Positions 50,148-59,006 of a DNA stretch of 64,000 nucleotides are shown here, piece by piece. The notes beneath the pieces are model-generated. The model had not been told where the DNA came from, searched no databases, and saw only the letters and a list, made by a program, of their open reading frames with translations. Numbering within the stretch: position 1 is the first letter of the stretch; every line of letters starts with the position of its first letter. The position numbers were made by a program, and so were the translations under genes. Source of the DNA: Sphingomonas phyllosphaerae 5.2 (GTDB lineage: Bacteria; Pseudomonadota; Alphaproteobacteria; Sphingomonadales; Sphingomonadaceae); contig NZ_ATTI01000001.1 of the NCBI RefSeq assembly GCF_000419605.1, forward strand, positions 2,700,501 through 2,764,500, given 5' to 3'.

Positions 50148-50157
50148 TAGTCGGACA
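50148..50157 (-). promoter_or_regulatory. TGTCCGACTA motif before xylD
   Basis: On the minus strand TGTCCGACTA lies 28 bases before the ATG, inside the spacer of a possible promoter (TTGCGC, 18 bases, TATATC). The identical motif precedes the semialdehyde dehydrogenase gene, so both oxidative-pathway genes may answer to one regulator. Confidence 0.5.
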
Positions 50158-50164
50158 AATCATT

Positions 50165-51388
50165 TCAGCGCAAGCTATCCAGCCCCACCACTCCGGCCAT
50201 CGCGCGATATCCCGCGACGCTCGGATGCAGCCCGTCGCCGCTGTCGTAGGCGGGCAGCAGCCGGTCGGGACGCGCCGGGTCGCGCATCGCGCGGTCGAAG
50301 TCGATGACGCGGTCGACATGGCCGGGTGTGCGGACCCAGGCATTGATCGCCTGCCGATCGGCCTCGCTTGCCGGACCGGGATGATAATAAGCATTGCTCG
50401 CGAACGGCATGATCGTCGCCACATGCACCGTCAGCCCGTGCGCCCGCGCGCGGGCGACCATCTGTGCATAGGCGCCTGTCACCCCCGCCACCAGCGCGCG
50501 ATGCGCCTCCGGGCTCGCCGGCTGCTCGCGGGTCAGCACGCCGATGTCGTTGACCCCCTCCAGCACGATCAGGTGCCGGGCTCCGGCCTGCGCGAGCACG
50601 TCGCGATCGAAGCGTGCCATCGCGTTCGGTCCGAGCCCATCTAGCAGCAGGCGATTGCCGCCGATCCCCAGATTGAGCACCGCGGCGCGTCCGCCGAGAC
50701 GCCGCGCCAGCCCATCGGTCCAGCGCGCATTGGTGTTGGGCTTCACGCCATACCCATCGGTGATCGAGTCGCCGAAGGCGACGATGCCGTTCGGTGCCGC
50801 GCATCGCTCGACTTCCATGCCCGACAATTGGAACCAATGATCGGTGCCGGTCGCCCCCGGCAGATCCGTCGCCGCGGTCGCATCGCCCTTCGCGATCCAC
50901 GACGTCGCGCGCGAGCCGGGATGCGCGGTCGCGCCGTCCGGGTCGGCGGGAAGGTGGACCGACACCGCCACATCGTCGAATGCCGCGACCGGCAGCGCGA
51001 CCGGATCGCTCAGCCACTCGCCGCCCGCCGGGATCACCACGTCGCGTGCCCCCCCGAACGCCAGCGCGCGCACGCTGCCGGGCACCAGCCGTGCGCTGGC
51101 ATTGTCGGCGGACCGTGCGATGGCGGCACCCGCGATCCGCAGCGGCGCATGCCCGAACACGTTCGAGAATCGCACCCGCACGCGGGCCCCGCCGATCGAC
51201 GGCCGGACGATCTGGCGCAGCGTCGCATCGGCCAGCGCCCCGGAGGGAAGGACGTTGTTGCCCTCCGGCGTCATCTGCGCAGAGGCCCATGCCGCCTGCC
51301 ACGAACACGGGCGCGCGGCGGCTGGCGCGGCGGTCGAGAGCAACGGCACGGAGAGCAGGGCGGCAGCAAGCACGAACGACGATCGCAT
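50165..51388 (-). CDS. Secreted SGNH (GDSL) hydrolase
   Basis: 407 residues from ATG at 51388; the frame upstream overlaps the TonB receptor's terminator and is excluded. A signal peptide (MRSSFVLAAALLSVPLLSTA) leads to a beta-rich N-terminal domain and then the SGNH core: block I FGDSITDGYG (Ser), block II GIGGNRLL (Gly), block III GVNDIGV (Asn) and block V DGLHPS (Asp, His). It is probably a carbohydrate esterase, for example deacetylating xylan. It lies between the TonB receptor and xylD, in the same direction. Confidence 0.9.
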   Translation of the reverse strand: MRSSFVLAAALLSVPLLSTAAPAAARPCSWQAAWASAQMTPEGNNVLPSGALADATLRQIVRPSIGGARVRVRFSNVFGHAPLRIAGAAIARSADNASARLVPGSVRALAFGGARDVVIPAGGEWLSDPVALPVAAFDDVAVSVHLPADPDGATAHPGSRATSWIAKGDATAATDLPGATGTDHWFQLSGMEVERCAAPNGIVAFGDSITDGYGVKPNTNARWTDGLARRLGGRAAVLNLGIGGNRLLLDGLGPNAMARFDRDVLAQAGARHLIVLEGVNDIGVLTREQPASPEAHRALVAGVTGAYAQMVARARAHGLTVHVATIMPFASNAYYHPGPASEADRQAINAWVRTPGHVDRVIDFDRAMRDPARPDRLLPAYDSGDGLHPSVAGYRAMAGVVGLDSLR

Positions 51389-51408
51389 AAGGGCTCCCGA
51401 ACAAAGAA

Positions 51409-51435
51409 GGGCCGGCCCCGTGAAGAGACCGGCCC
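51409..51435 (-). terminator. Terminator after the TonB receptor gene
   Basis: On the minus strand GGGCCGG pairs with CCGGCCC around a 13-base loop and is followed by TTCTTTGTT. It lies 45 bases beyond the receptor stop and just before the SGNH gene, so only part of the transcription would continue into it. Confidence 0.55.
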
Positions 51436-51479
51436 AGAGGCGGCGCGCCCGATATGGGGAGAGGGACGCGCCGTATCGC

Positions 51480-54400
51480 CTAGAAGCTGGCGCGCAGGCC
51501 GACCAGGACCTGACGCCCCGGATAGTAAACGCTGTACGCGGCATTGTCGTAGCCGATGGTCGTGCGCAGCGGCTTGTTGGTGATGTTCAGCACGTCGAGG
51601 GTCAGGCGCATCGCCTTGTCCAGGAACGGCAGCTGATACCCCGCCGACAGATCCAGCTGCCCGCGCGCATCGGCGCGAAGCGGCACGTTCAGGTTGTTCT
51701 GCGGTGCGTTGGCGGCGATCACATCGCCCTGCCACACGTAGTTCAGGCTGAGCGACAGGCCATAATTCTCGTAATAGCCCTGAACGTTATAGCCCCAGCG
51801 CGGCACGCCCGGCGCGAACAAGGTCTGCTGCGTCCCGCCGATCAGCACCGGATCGGAATCCTGCGTGATATGCGTGCCGTTCGCCTGGAAGCCGAGCCCC
51901 TTGACGACGAAGTCGAGCGGCTGGTTCCACGTCCCCTCGATCCCCTTGATCACCAGCGTCTGCAAATTGACCGGGCGGTTGACGCTGACCGGCGTGGCAT
52001 CGACGGCCAGGCCCGCGGCGCGTGCACGATCGGTCAGCGCGTTCTGCTGCGTCTGGATCAGCGAGCTGAACGGGATGTTGAGGCTGCCGAACGTCGCCTG
52101 CTCCTGGATCGTGGCGGTGAAGCCGTTGATGCTCTTGCGGAACAGCGAAACGCCGACGTAGCCCGCGCCACCTGTGTAAAACTCGCCACCCAGATCGATG
52201 TTGTCCGAGGTATAGGGCTGGAGCGTCGGGTTGCCCGCGCTGGCGATCTGGGCCGACGGATCGGAGAAGGTGACGCCCGGCAGGATCGAGCCGGCGTCCG
52301 GCCGCGTCAGCGTCTTCGACACCGCGAACCGCAGCTTCAGATTGGGGAACAGATCGTAGCTGATGTTCGCCGACGGGAGCACTTCCTCGTAATTCGAGTC
52401 CGCGGTGATATCGATGATCGAGTTGCCGATCTGGCTCGGCCCGACGACGCGCTGGTCGGTCCACACATAGCGGAAGCCGGCGTTCGCGCGCAGTTCGCGC
52501 CCGAACAGCGCGGACACGCCGTTGACCTCGAAATAGCCGCCGTAGACCTTCTCGAAGACGTCGCCGGTCGCGCCGCCGGTCACCGAGCCGCGCACTTCCG
52601 GCGCATTGTCGCGGAACTGCGCATAGTTGGTCGCCTGCGCCAGCCGGTTCAGGTCGGGGATGATGAAGCTGGTGACGCCGAACTGGCCGCTGGAAAGCTT
52701 GCCGAAGTTGCTGACGCCGCGGTTGAGATATTGCGCGATCTGGCCGGTCGGCACCGATCCGCTGTTGCCGTCGCACGTCGCGCCGCACACCGACGCCTGG
52801 AATGCGGGCGTGTTGTCGAACGCGCGCACGCTGCGCGCCGCCTCGTCATAGGCTGCGCCGAACTTCACGTTGAGCGTATCGTTGCCGTACATCAGGTCGA
52901 GGTGCGCGCCCTTGGTCTCGGTCTCGCGGCGCACGTTGCTGACGTTGACGCGGTACCATTGCCAGCCGAGGTTCGGATCGCCGAGGTCGCGGTTGGCCGA
53001 AATGATCGGCTGCGGGCTGTTCGTGGTGTTGTCGTAGGTGACCTCCACGCCGGAATTCGGCGCGGTCTGGAATGCGAAGGTCGGCTGTTCGCGGAAGAAG
53101 TTGCTCTTGCCCCAGTTCGCCGACAGGTCGATCTTCAGCATGTCGCTGGGACGCCATGACGCGCTGGGCGTCACGTTCCAGAACTCGGTGTCCTGGTTGA
53201 AGAAGCTGTTTTCCGAGAAGAACGACGAATTGGCGAAGATGCCGGAGGTCACGACGTTGTTCTGGTCGACCTCGACATCGAACGGCACCATGCCACCGGT
53301 CGATTGCGGCGACGTACCCGGACCGGAATTGCGCACCTGCCAGTTCATGTTCGAGCGCAGGTAATTGCGCTTCGACTTGGCGTAGATGCCGTCGAGCGCA
53401 AAGTGGAGCGCGTCGGAGGGACGCCACTCCATCGCGCCGATCGCCGAGATGCGCTCACGCGTGCCTTCGGTCAGCACCGGGCGGCCGAGCCGCGGCAGGA
53501 TCGCGGTGGCGAGCTGCGACAGCGGCAGGCCCGAGGTGGCGGCCAGATCGACGGGCGCCCCCGTCACCAGCCCGCGCCCGACATTGGCCGGAACGGAGGT
53601 GGCGAAGCTGAAGCCGTTGCCGCCGGGATTGCAGGCGCCGGTCGCCGGCTGGCACAACGCCAGATTGGCGTCGGTGAAGCCGACCGTGTCGTAGCCGTCG
53701 ATGCGCGTCTTCTGACGCACGCCCGCGACGCCGACCAGGATGCCGAACGTGTCGCCGAACGTGTGACTGGCGACGAGCGCGCCGCGTGGCCCGACCCTGT
53801 CATTGGTATCGGTGTACGCGCCCTGCGCCACGACCGTGACGTGGGTGCCCGGCTTGTCGAACGGGCGGGCGTTGCGCAGGTTGACGGTGCCGGCGATGCC
53901 GCCCTCCAGCGTGGAGGCGGTGGCCGACTTGGCGACGTCCAGCCGCGTGAACAGTTCGGACGGGAAGAAGTCGAGATCGACCTCACGATTGCCGCCGCCG
54001 GTGCCGTTGGTGCCCCCGTCCGAGGCGACCGCGAACTGCGTGCCGTTCAGCAGCACCTTCGAGAAGCTGGGGCCAAGACCGCGGATCGACACCTGCGTGC
54101 CCTCGCCGCTGATGTCGCGGTTCAGGCGCACGCCGGGGATGCGGTTCAGCGTTTCGGCGAGATTGGTTGCCGGCAGCTTGCCGATATCCTCGGCGAAGAT
54201 CGAATCGCCGAAGCCGACCGAGTTGCGCTTGGCATTGGTCGCGCTCTGCAACGAGGCGCGGATGCCGGTGACGACGATGTCGTTGGTGGGCTGCGACGAG
54301 TCGGTCGCATCCTCGATCCCCTGCACGGCACCCTGCGGCACCTGCGCATTCGGATCGGCGGCGGTGTCGACCTGCGTGGCGGGCGACGGGACCTGGCCAC

Positions 54401-54524
54401 CCGGGCCGGTCGGCTGCGTCTGCGCGCGGGAGGTGGCGGCGGTCAACGCGGTGGCGGCGGCAGCGCCGAGCAACACGGCGCGCAGCGCCGGACGACGAAC
54501 GATCAAACTCATCTCACTCTCCAT
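51480..54524 (-). CDS. TonB-dependent receptor (carbohydrate type)
   Basis: 1014 residues from ATG at 54524 (GGGGGA six bases upstream); an ATG four codons later is the alternative. Signal peptide, then a TonB-box-like DIVVTGIRASL, a plug domain with LNRIPGVRLNRDI and QVSIRGLGPSFSKVLLNG, a 22-strand-type barrel and the outer-membrane C-terminus LVGLRASF. It should import oligosaccharides in exchange for TonB energy. Position between SGNH/xylD and GH35-MFS genes, behind a LacI-type operator, indicates a plant-polysaccharide fragment as substrate. Confidence 0.92.
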   Translation of the reverse strand: MESEMSLIVRRPALRAVLLGAAAATALTAATSRAQTQPTGPGGQVPSPATQVDTAADPNAQVPQGAVQGIEDATDSSQPTNDIVVTGIRASLQSATNAKRNSVGFGDSIFAEDIGKLPATNLAETLNRIPGVRLNRDISGEGTQVSIRGLGPSFSKVLLNGTQFAVASDGGTNGTGGGNREVDLDFFPSELFTRLDVAKSATASTLEGGIAGTVNLRNARPFDKPGTHVTVVAQGAYTDTNDRVGPRGALVASHTFGDTFGILVGVAGVRQKTRIDGYDTVGFTDANLALCQPATGACNPGGNGFSFATSVPANVGRGLVTGAPVDLAATSGLPLSQLATAILPRLGRPVLTEGTRERISAIGAMEWRPSDALHFALDGIYAKSKRNYLRSNMNWQVRNSGPGTSPQSTGGMVPFDVEVDQNNVVTSGIFANSSFFSENSFFNQDTEFWNVTPSASWRPSDMLKIDLSANWGKSNFFREQPTFAFQTAPNSGVEVTYDNTTNSPQPIISANRDLGDPNLGWQWYRVNVSNVRRETETKGAHLDLMYGNDTLNVKFGAAYDEAARSVRAFDNTPAFQASVCGATCDGNSGSVPTGQIAQYLNRGVSNFGKLSSGQFGVTSFIIPDLNRLAQATNYAQFRDNAPEVRGSVTGGATGDVFEKVYGGYFEVNGVSALFGRELRANAGFRYVWTDQRVVGPSQIGNSIIDITADSNYEEVLPSANISYDLFPNLKLRFAVSKTLTRPDAGSILPGVTFSDPSAQIASAGNPTLQPYTSDNIDLGGEFYTGGAGYVGVSLFRKSINGFTATIQEQATFGSLNIPFSSLIQTQQNALTDRARAAGLAVDATPVSVNRPVNLQTLVIKGIEGTWNQPLDFVVKGLGFQANGTHITQDSDPVLIGGTQQTLFAPGVPRWGYNVQGYYENYGLSLSLNYVWQGDVIAANAPQNNLNVPLRADARGQLDLSAGYQLPFLDKAMRLTLDVLNITNKPLRTTIGYDNAAYSVYYPGRQVLVGLRASF

Positions 54525-54566
54525 AGACGATCCCCCGCTTCTCGGCCGGCGGGTTTGTAGATGCGC

Positions 54567-54613
54567 TGTTAGCGCTATCACTTATGAATATGCCCGATAA
54601 ACGCGGTCGTCAA
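54567..54613 (-). promoter_or_regulatory. Promoter and LacI-type operator of the TonB receptor gene
   Basis: On the minus strand TTGACG (54613-54608), 17 bases, TATTCA (54590-54585) form a promoter with a near-perfect -35. The operator TGATAGCGCTAACA (54580-54567) begins four bases after the -10, the classic place for a repressor to block RNA polymerase. Its ATG is 42 bases further on. The reverse-strand form TGTTAGCGCTATCA fits the shared consensus. Confidence 0.75.
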
Positions 54614-54618
54614 CCCGC

Positions 54619-56286
54619 CTACTTGTAGCGGTACAGCCGCACCTTCTGGATCTGCCACGCACCGGGCGCGAGGCGGATGTGGCGGCCCTGGTGCGTCTGG
54701 TCGCCGTTCAGCACCCGCCCGGCCACCCAGCGCCCGGCGCCATCGAACACGCCCTCCTCGGCGCGGTCGATGCCGGCCAGCGCCGGCCCGCCACCCACTC
54801 CTGCGCCCGCTCCCGCGTCGCGCGCTGCGAAGGTGACGGTGATGCCTTGCCCGGCAATCAGATATTCCTCGGCGCCGGTCTGGATGATGATCCCGCCATA
54901 CCCGGCGGTCTCCGCCGTCATCGTCGGGCGCTGGATATCGGCATAGGCGATCGTGAAGCGATAATCGCCGATGTCGCGGGTCTGGGGCGCATAGTCGAGC
55001 GATTCGTCATAGGCCTGCCGCGGCTTGAACCCCGCCATTCGCCCGCTGCCCTGCGCGGCGAGGATGTGCGGCGAGAGTTGCTCAAGCACCGCATATGCCT
55101 CGCCCAGCTTGCCCGGCGCCTCGTCCACCGAGTCGATCGAGAACGGACCGAAGCCGATCGCGTCATGTTCCCCGATCGCGTAGAAGGCGTTGGCGGGAAC
55201 GATCGGATTGTCGGCGTTGTGCGCCTCGGGGATGAACAGCGGATTGTCCGGGCGCTTGTAGGTGTCGACGATCCGGGTGAAGTCCGGAAAGTAGATGTCG
55301 GGTGCCAGGAAATCGAGCGCGGGCGCCCCCGCTTTCCACACGTCGATCAGGTGCGGCAACGGGCCACCGCTGGGGTATTCGCCCGGCGCGCGGCCCGGCC
55401 GGTTCAGCGCCACGTTGACGTACATCGGCAACGGATAGGCCGCCTTGCCGGCGCGGGTCAGCGCGTCCGCGAAGCGCGCGTAGTGCCACGCCGCGAACAC
55501 CTCCGCCGCCGCATCGCCGTCACCGAACAGCTCGGTCCACGTTCCTTCCGTCTTCGCGCCGCGCGCCACCCACATCGCCTTCATCGCCGGCACCAGCGTG
55601 TCGCGATGCTGCGTCAGATATGCGGTCAGCTCCGCCGGCACCGGCTGCGCGAAGGCGGCGTTGGCGGCGGCGCCATAATCGCGCACGACCGGCAGCATCC
55701 CGATCTCGTTTTCCACCTGCATCATCACCACGGTGTTCTGCGTGCCGTCGACCGCCTTCAGATGCGCCATCAGCGCCGCATAGGCGCGCTGGTCCGCGGC
55801 CAGCGTCTGTTCGCCGAACGTCGAGAGGATCTCGACCGACTGCCCGTTGGGCAGCGCCGCGCGCGGGAACCGCGCCTGATCGCGCTTCACCCAGCCGGGC
55901 ACGTAGGTCGACATCGAATTCTTCCACGCGCCGAACCACAGGATCACCAGCTTCAGGTCGTTCGCGCGCGCGTCCTTCAACATCGCGTCGACGCTCGACC
56001 AGTCGAAACGCCCCTCCTGCGGCTCGATCAGTTCCCACGATACCGGCGCGAGCACGGTGTTGAGATGCATCGCCTTCAGGCGTGCCCAGTGCGGGGCCAT
56101 ATACGCCGCACTCGACGCCGCCGAATTGCTCAATTCGCCCGCGATCAGCAGCCGCGGTTTGCCGCCGACGATCAACTGTGTCGCATCGCCCTGTTTGGCG
56201 AGCCGCGGCACTTCGGCAAAGGCAGGGGCGGCAAAGGCGGAAACGGAGGTAGCGAGCAGGGTGGCGATCAGGGCGGCGCGAATCAT
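54619..56286 (-). CDS. GH35-type beta-galactosidase with DUF5597 domain
   Basis: 555 residues from ATG at 56286, which overlaps the MFS stop (ATGA). Signal peptide (MIRAALIATLLATSVSAFAAPAFA). The GH35/GH42-like barrel carries the acid/base Glu in MMQVENEIGML and a nucleophile Glu in LFIPEAHNAD; the C-terminal third is the DUF5597 beta-sandwich. Such enzymes remove terminal galactose (or related sugars) from side chains. It is co-translated with the transporter gene. Which linkage it cuts is not known. Confidence 0.87.
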   Translation of the reverse strand: MIRAALIATLLATSVSAFAAPAFAEVPRLAKQGDATQLIVGGKPRLLIAGELSNSAASSAAYMAPHWARLKAMHLNTVLAPVSWELIEPQEGRFDWSSVDAMLKDARANDLKLVILWFGAWKNSMSTYVPGWVKRDQARFPRAALPNGQSVEILSTFGEQTLAADQRAYAALMAHLKAVDGTQNTVVMMQVENEIGMLPVVRDYGAAANAAFAQPVPAELTAYLTQHRDTLVPAMKAMWVARGAKTEGTWTELFGDGDAAAEVFAAWHYARFADALTRAGKAAYPLPMYVNVALNRPGRAPGEYPSGGPLPHLIDVWKAGAPALDFLAPDIYFPDFTRIVDTYKRPDNPLFIPEAHNADNPIVPANAFYAIGEHDAIGFGPFSIDSVDEAPGKLGEAYAVLEQLSPHILAAQGSGRMAGFKPRQAYDESLDYAPQTRDIGDYRFTIAYADIQRPTMTAETAGYGGIIIQTGAEEYLIAGQGITVTFAARDAGAGAGVGGGPALAGIDRAEEGVFDGAGRWVAGRVLNGDQTHQGRHIRLAPGAWQIQKVRLYRYK

Positions 56287-57605
56287 GAGCGGCTCTCCAG
56301 GATGACGTTGCGATACCGCGGGTTGAGCAGGTGGAAGACGAGCAGCGCGACCAGATAGGCGACACCGCACGCGACGAAGAATGGCCCGTAGCTGCCGACC
56401 GTGTCGAGCAGCAGCCCGAGCGACTTGGAGGCGATGAACCCGCCCACCGCGCCCGCGAAGCCGCCGAGCCCGATCAGCGTCCCTTGCGCGAAACGTGGGA
56501 ACTGGTCACCGGGCAGCGCGAACAGGTTGGTCGAAAAGCCCTGGTGCGCCGCGCACGCCAGTCCGATCAGCGCGACCGCGATCCAGATGCTGCTCGCCTG
56601 TCCCGCGAACATTACCGGCAACGCGAACAGCGCGCACGCGAACATCGCCCGCTTGCGCGCCCGCCCCGCCGCCACGCCGCGCTTCAGCAGGTGCGACGAA
56701 TACCAGCCGCCCGCGATCGCCCCGAGATCGGCCAGCACGTAGATGGCGACCAACGGCGGGCCGAAGCTCTTCAGATCGTAGCCATATTGCTTGTTGAAGA
56801 AATCCGGCAGCCAGAACAGGAACGTCCACCACACCGGATCGATCAGGAACCGCCCCGCCATATAGGCCCATGCCTCGCGGTGGCGCAGCACCCGGAAGAA
56901 ACCGGCGCGCCCGACATCCTGCTGCGGCTCGGCCTCGATCCAGTCGCGCTCGCCCGCCGACAGCCGCGGGTGCTCGGCAGGCTTGTGGTACAGCCGCCAC
57001 CACGCGACCAGCCACACCAGGTTGAGCAACCCGGTGATGATGAACGCCCACCGCCAGTCGAGCAGCAATCCCGCAACGATGAACCCGACCAGCAACGGCG
57101 TCACGACCGCGCCGACATTGGCCCCGGCATTGAAGATGCCGATCGCCAGCGCGCGTTCCTTCTTGGGAAACCATTGCGACGCCGCGGCCAGCGCCGAGGG
57201 ATAGGTTCCCGCCTCGCCGAAGGCGAGCGGAATGCGTGCGATCACGAAGCCGGTGGTAGAGGTGACCAGCGTCTGCGCGAAATGGCCGAGCGTCCAGCTC
57301 CCCATCGCCAGCAGATAGCCGTACTTCGGCCCGATCCGGTCGATCAGCCACCCGAACAGCAGGAAGCCGATCCCGTAGAAGACCTGGAAATACCCGGTGA
57401 CGTCGCCGTAGCCGGTGTTCGTCCAATGGTAGAGTTCGGTCAGCTGCGGCTTGAGCACGCCCAGCACCAGCCGGTCGATGTACGACAGCACCACCGCGGC
57501 GAACAGCAGGCCGCAGATCACCCAGCGGATGCGCCCCGTCGGAGGTGGCACGGCACGGGCGGCGGTATCGGGCGCGTGCTGCGCCGCTTCGATGAAGTCG
57601 CTCAT
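56283..57605 (-). CDS. MFS transporter, hexuronate (ExuT/ACS) type
   Basis: 440 residues with 12 hydrophobic segments. The MFS signature GWLIDRIGPKYG follows helix 2, and YIDRLVLGVLKPQL, RIPLAFGEAGTYPSALAAASQWFPKKERA and GYDLKSFGPP are typical of the anion:cation symporter group that carries hexuronates. In this place it should bring glucuronate (or aldobiouronate-derived acids) into the cytoplasm. Overlaps the GH35 gene by four bases; 181 bases separate it from manD. Confidence 0.88.
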   Translation of the reverse strand: MSDFIEAAQHAPDTAARAVPPPTGRIRWVICGLLFAAVVLSYIDRLVLGVLKPQLTELYHWTNTGYGDVTGYFQVFYGIGFLLFGWLIDRIGPKYGYLLAMGSWTLGHFAQTLVTSTTGFVIARIPLAFGEAGTYPSALAAASQWFPKKERALAIGIFNAGANVGAVVTPLLVGFIVAGLLLDWRWAFIITGLLNLVWLVAWWRLYHKPAEHPRLSAGERDWIEAEPQQDVGRAGFFRVLRHREAWAYMAGRFLIDPVWWTFLFWLPDFFNKQYGYDLKSFGPPLVAIYVLADLGAIAGGWYSSHLLKRGVAAGRARKRAMFACALFALPVMFAGQASSIWIAVALIGLACAAHQGFSTNLFALPGDQFPRFAQGTLIGLGGFAGAVGGFIASKSLGLLLDTVGSYGPFFVACGVAYLVALLVFHLLNPRYRNVILESRS

Positions 57606-57786
57606 GCCGGTGACCCTTCACATACCAGCCACCCCGGCGAACGCCGGGCCGCGGTCGGGGAACGTTCCCGTATCGTGCGCGCGGCCGACATCCGGCCTGC
57701 GGCGCTCGCCGCACGGCGGAAGGTCGCCATGCGCGCCTGCCATGCCGGCCGTCGCACGGCCGCGACCCGACGCCCCCGCATCATCC
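57606..57786 (-). other. manD-MFS spacer
   Basis: 181 bases in an otherwise tight minus-strand unit. It contains CCCGGCG-AA-CGCCGGG (about 57632-57648), a small stable hairpin that could protect the upstream transcript or dampen expression of the transporter part. No promoter is evident. Confidence 0.35.
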
Positions 57787-58998
57787 TCACCAGCTCCACA
57801 GCGTGCCGTCCTCCAACCGGTTCACCGGCAGATATGCACGCTTGTACTCGTATCCCGCAGCCAGTTCCTCGTCGATGTCTACGCCCAGCCCCGGCGCATC
57901 GCCCGGATGCATCATGCCCTGCTCGAACCGATAGGCGTGCGGGAAGACCGCGTCGGTTTCGGAGGTGTGCGGCATATGCTCCTGCACGCCGAAGTTCGGC
58001 ACCGACAACCCGAAATGCAGGGCCGCCGCCATCGTCACCGGCGACAGGTCGGTCGCGCCGTGGCAGCCGGTGCGGACCTGATGAAGATCGGCGAGCGCGG
58101 CGATCCGGCGCAGGTGCGTGATCCCGCCGGCGTGGACGATCGTCGCGCGGATATAGTCGATCGCCTGGCTTTCGATCAGCGACTTGCAGTCCCAGATCGA
58201 GTTGAACACTTCACCCACTGCGATCGGCGTGGTGGTGTGCTGGCGGATAAGGCGGAACCCCTCCTGGTTCTCCGCGGGTGTCGGGTCCTCGATCCAGAAC
58301 GGGCGATACGGCTCCAGATCGCGCCCCAGCCGCCCGGCCTCGATCGGCGTCAACCGGTGATGCACGTCATGGAGCAGGTGGATGTCCGGCCCCAGCGCCT
58401 CGCGCGCCGCCGCGAACAATTCGGGCACGATGCGCAGGTATTTCTCCGTCGACCACACGCTTTCGGTCGGCAGGTCGGCATCGGCGGGCTCGTAGCGCTG
58501 CCCCGGCTTGGCGACGCCGTAGGTGGACGCCAGCCCCGGAACCCCGCATTGCAGCCGGATCGCCTTGTAGCCTTCGTCGCGGTGGCGGATCGCGGTGGCG
58601 ATCGTGTCGTCGATCGTCGTGCCGTTGGCGTGGCAATAGACCATGCACGCCTCGCGCGACGCGCCGCCCAGCAATTGGTAGACCGGCAGCCCGGCCAGCT
58701 TGCCCTTGATGTCCCAAAGCGCCACGTCGACCGCCGCGATCGCGGTCATCGTCACCGGGCCGCGCCGCCAATATGCGCCCTTGTACAGATACTGCCAGAT
58801 GTCCTCGATCCGGTGCGCGTCGCGCCCGATCAGGCACGGCACGACATGCTCGGACAGATACGCCGCGACCGCCAGTTCGCGCCCGTTCAGCGTCGCGTCG
58901 CCGACGCCGCTCGTCCCGTCGTCGCAGGTGATCTTCAGCGTGACGAAGTTACGCCCCGGCGATGTGATGATGACGCGGGCATCGGTGATCTTGGGCAT
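57787..58998 (-). CDS. manD: D-mannonate dehydratase ManD (enolase superfamily)
   Basis: 403 residues from ATG at 58998. Very similar, from memory, to the characterised Novosphingobium Man[18 protein letters not shown] at the start, [29 protein letters not shown], metal ligands in [11 protein letters not shown] (Asp), [12 protein letters not shown] (Glu) and VGEVFNSIW (Glu), and an end reading [12 protein letters not shown]. It dehydrates D-mannonate to KDG, the same step as UxuA (38371) by an unrelated fold. It follows the GH3 gene by 8 bases. Confidence 0.93.
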   Translation of the reverse strand: MPKITDARVIITSPGRNFVTLKITCDDGTSGVGDATLNGRELAVAAYLSEHVVPCLIGRDAHRIEDIWQYLYKGAYWRRGPVTMTAIAAVDVALWDIKGKLAGLPVYQLLGGASREACMVYCHANGTTIDDTIATAIRHRDEGYKAIRLQCGVPGLASTYGVAKPGQRYEPADADLPTESVWSTEKYLRIVPELFAAAREALGPDIHLLHDVHHRLTPIEAGRLGRDLEPYRPFWIEDPTPAENQEGFRLIRQHTTTPIAVGEVFNSIWDCKSLIESQAIDYIRATIVHAGGITHLRRIAALADLHQVRTGCHGATDLSPVTMAAALHFGLSVPNFGVQEHMPHTSETDAVFPHAYRFEQGMMHPGDAPGLGVDIDEELAAGYEYKRAYLPVNRLEDGTLWSW

Positions 58999-59006
58999 GG
59001 TCTCTC

